From Allosphingosinicella deserti (GTDB taxonomy: Bacteria; Pseudomonadota; Alphaproteobacteria; Sphingomonadales; Sphingomonadaceae), in assembly GCF_003012735.1 (NCBI RefSeq), contig NZ_PXYI01000004.1, positions 1 through 64,000 on the forward strand: a stretch of 64,000 nucleotides of DNA, in the 5' to 3' direction. The notes beneath the pieces are model-generated. The model was not told where the DNA came from. It did no database searches and saw only the letters and a program-made list of their open reading frames with translations. Position numbers and translations under genes: made by a program. Every line of letters begins with the position of its first letter. Positions within the stretch are counted from its first letter, which is position 1. Of this stretch, positions 63,885 to 64,000 are shown piece by piece.

Positions 63885-64000
63885 TGCCCAATCTCGACGA
63901 ACTCATGAAGATGGCCCAGGAAGCCCAGGCCAAGCTGATGCAGGCCCATGAAGGCCTCGACAAAGTAGAGGTCGAGGGCGCGTCCGGCGGCGGTCTGGTC
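63884..64000 (+). CDS. ybaB: YbaB/EbfC family nucleoid-associated protein, N-terminal part
   Basis: The first 39 codons are in the window, and the reading frame continues beyond the end. The sequence NLDELMKMAQEAQAKLM followed by VEVEGASGGGLV matches the N-terminal helix and first strand of the YbaB/EbfC DNA-binding family. It follows dnaX directly, the conserved dnaX-ybaB-recR order; recR would lie outside the window. Confidence 0.9.
   Translation, partial: MPNLDELMKMAQEAQAKLMQAHEGLDKVEVEGASGGGLV

Overview
The window is GC-rich, densely packed chromosomal DNA from an alphaproteobacterium, most probably a Sphingomonas-like member of the Sphingomonadales. The grounds are the short prolyl-tRNA synthetase without an insertion domain, the operon running RDD - SpoIIM-like - DUF58 - MoxR - DUF4350 - DUF4129, the sphingomonad-style TonB-dependent receptor, a decarboxylase plus deoxyhypusine-synthase-like pair expected to make sym-homospermidine, and many 4-bp stop/start overlaps. 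It is core genome, apart from the left edge, where the last codons of an IS630-type transposase abut the 3' remnant of a MATE efflux gene.

Layout. 1-5.9 kb: IS remnant, MATE remnant, lipid kinase, hemB, a membrane-anchored spermidine-synthase-like protein, a GNAT acetyltransferase and a gamma-carbonic-anhydrase-like protein. 5.9-7.2 kb: a lipoprotein, tRNA-Arg(ACG) and a tyrosine phosphatase. 7.3-13.2 kb: the minus-strand MoxR/DUF58 operon. 13.4-16.6 kb: a membrane protein, an M48 lipoprotein protease, a DUF3008 gene and pgl, the last two divergent from a palindromic stress-promoter-like element. 16.6-21.6 kb: astB, astA, an M20 hydrolase, rppH and an alpha/beta hydrolase, all on the minus strand. 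21.6-23.0 kb: the least gene-dense part, with two small minus-strand ORFs, a candidate minus-strand sRNA and a strongly folded proS leader. 23.0-33.5 kb: proS-lolC-lolD-lepB, an LprI-like lipoprotein, dnaE, an acyl-CoA ligase and a small protein. 33.5-37.3 kb (minus): a radical SAM protein, a soluble lytic transglycosylase and a UDG-like protein.

37.4-45.7 kb: ETF-ubiquinone oxidoreductase, a TPR protein with no clear start, ispE, a candidate sigma-54-dependent sRNA, an enoyl-CoA hydratase, a lipoprotein, bifunctional NAD(P)HX repair enzyme and an RNA methyltransferase. 45.8-49.6 kb: a DUF2946-like protein, a TonB receptor and a PepSY membrane protein, probably a metal or siderophore uptake unit. 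49.7-54.1 kb: two convergent sensor kinases. 54.2-56.6 kb: the homospermidine pair. 56.8-58.4 kb: a threonine/serine dehydratase, two small genes and an inverted repeat. 58.4-64.0 kb: an alpha/beta hydrolase, tandem cysteine desulfurases, a ferredoxin, the SRP RNA gene, dnaX and the start of the ybaB gene.

The most interesting items are non-coding. At 41552-41568 there is a textbook -24/-12 sigma-54 promoter, followed about 10 nt later by a roughly 118-nt segment that folds into hairpins and ends in a perfect Rho-independent terminator. Other items are a minus-strand sRNA candidate upstream of proS, a nested stem-loop just before the proS start codon, and a palindromic GGAACC/GGTTCC element between divergent genes.
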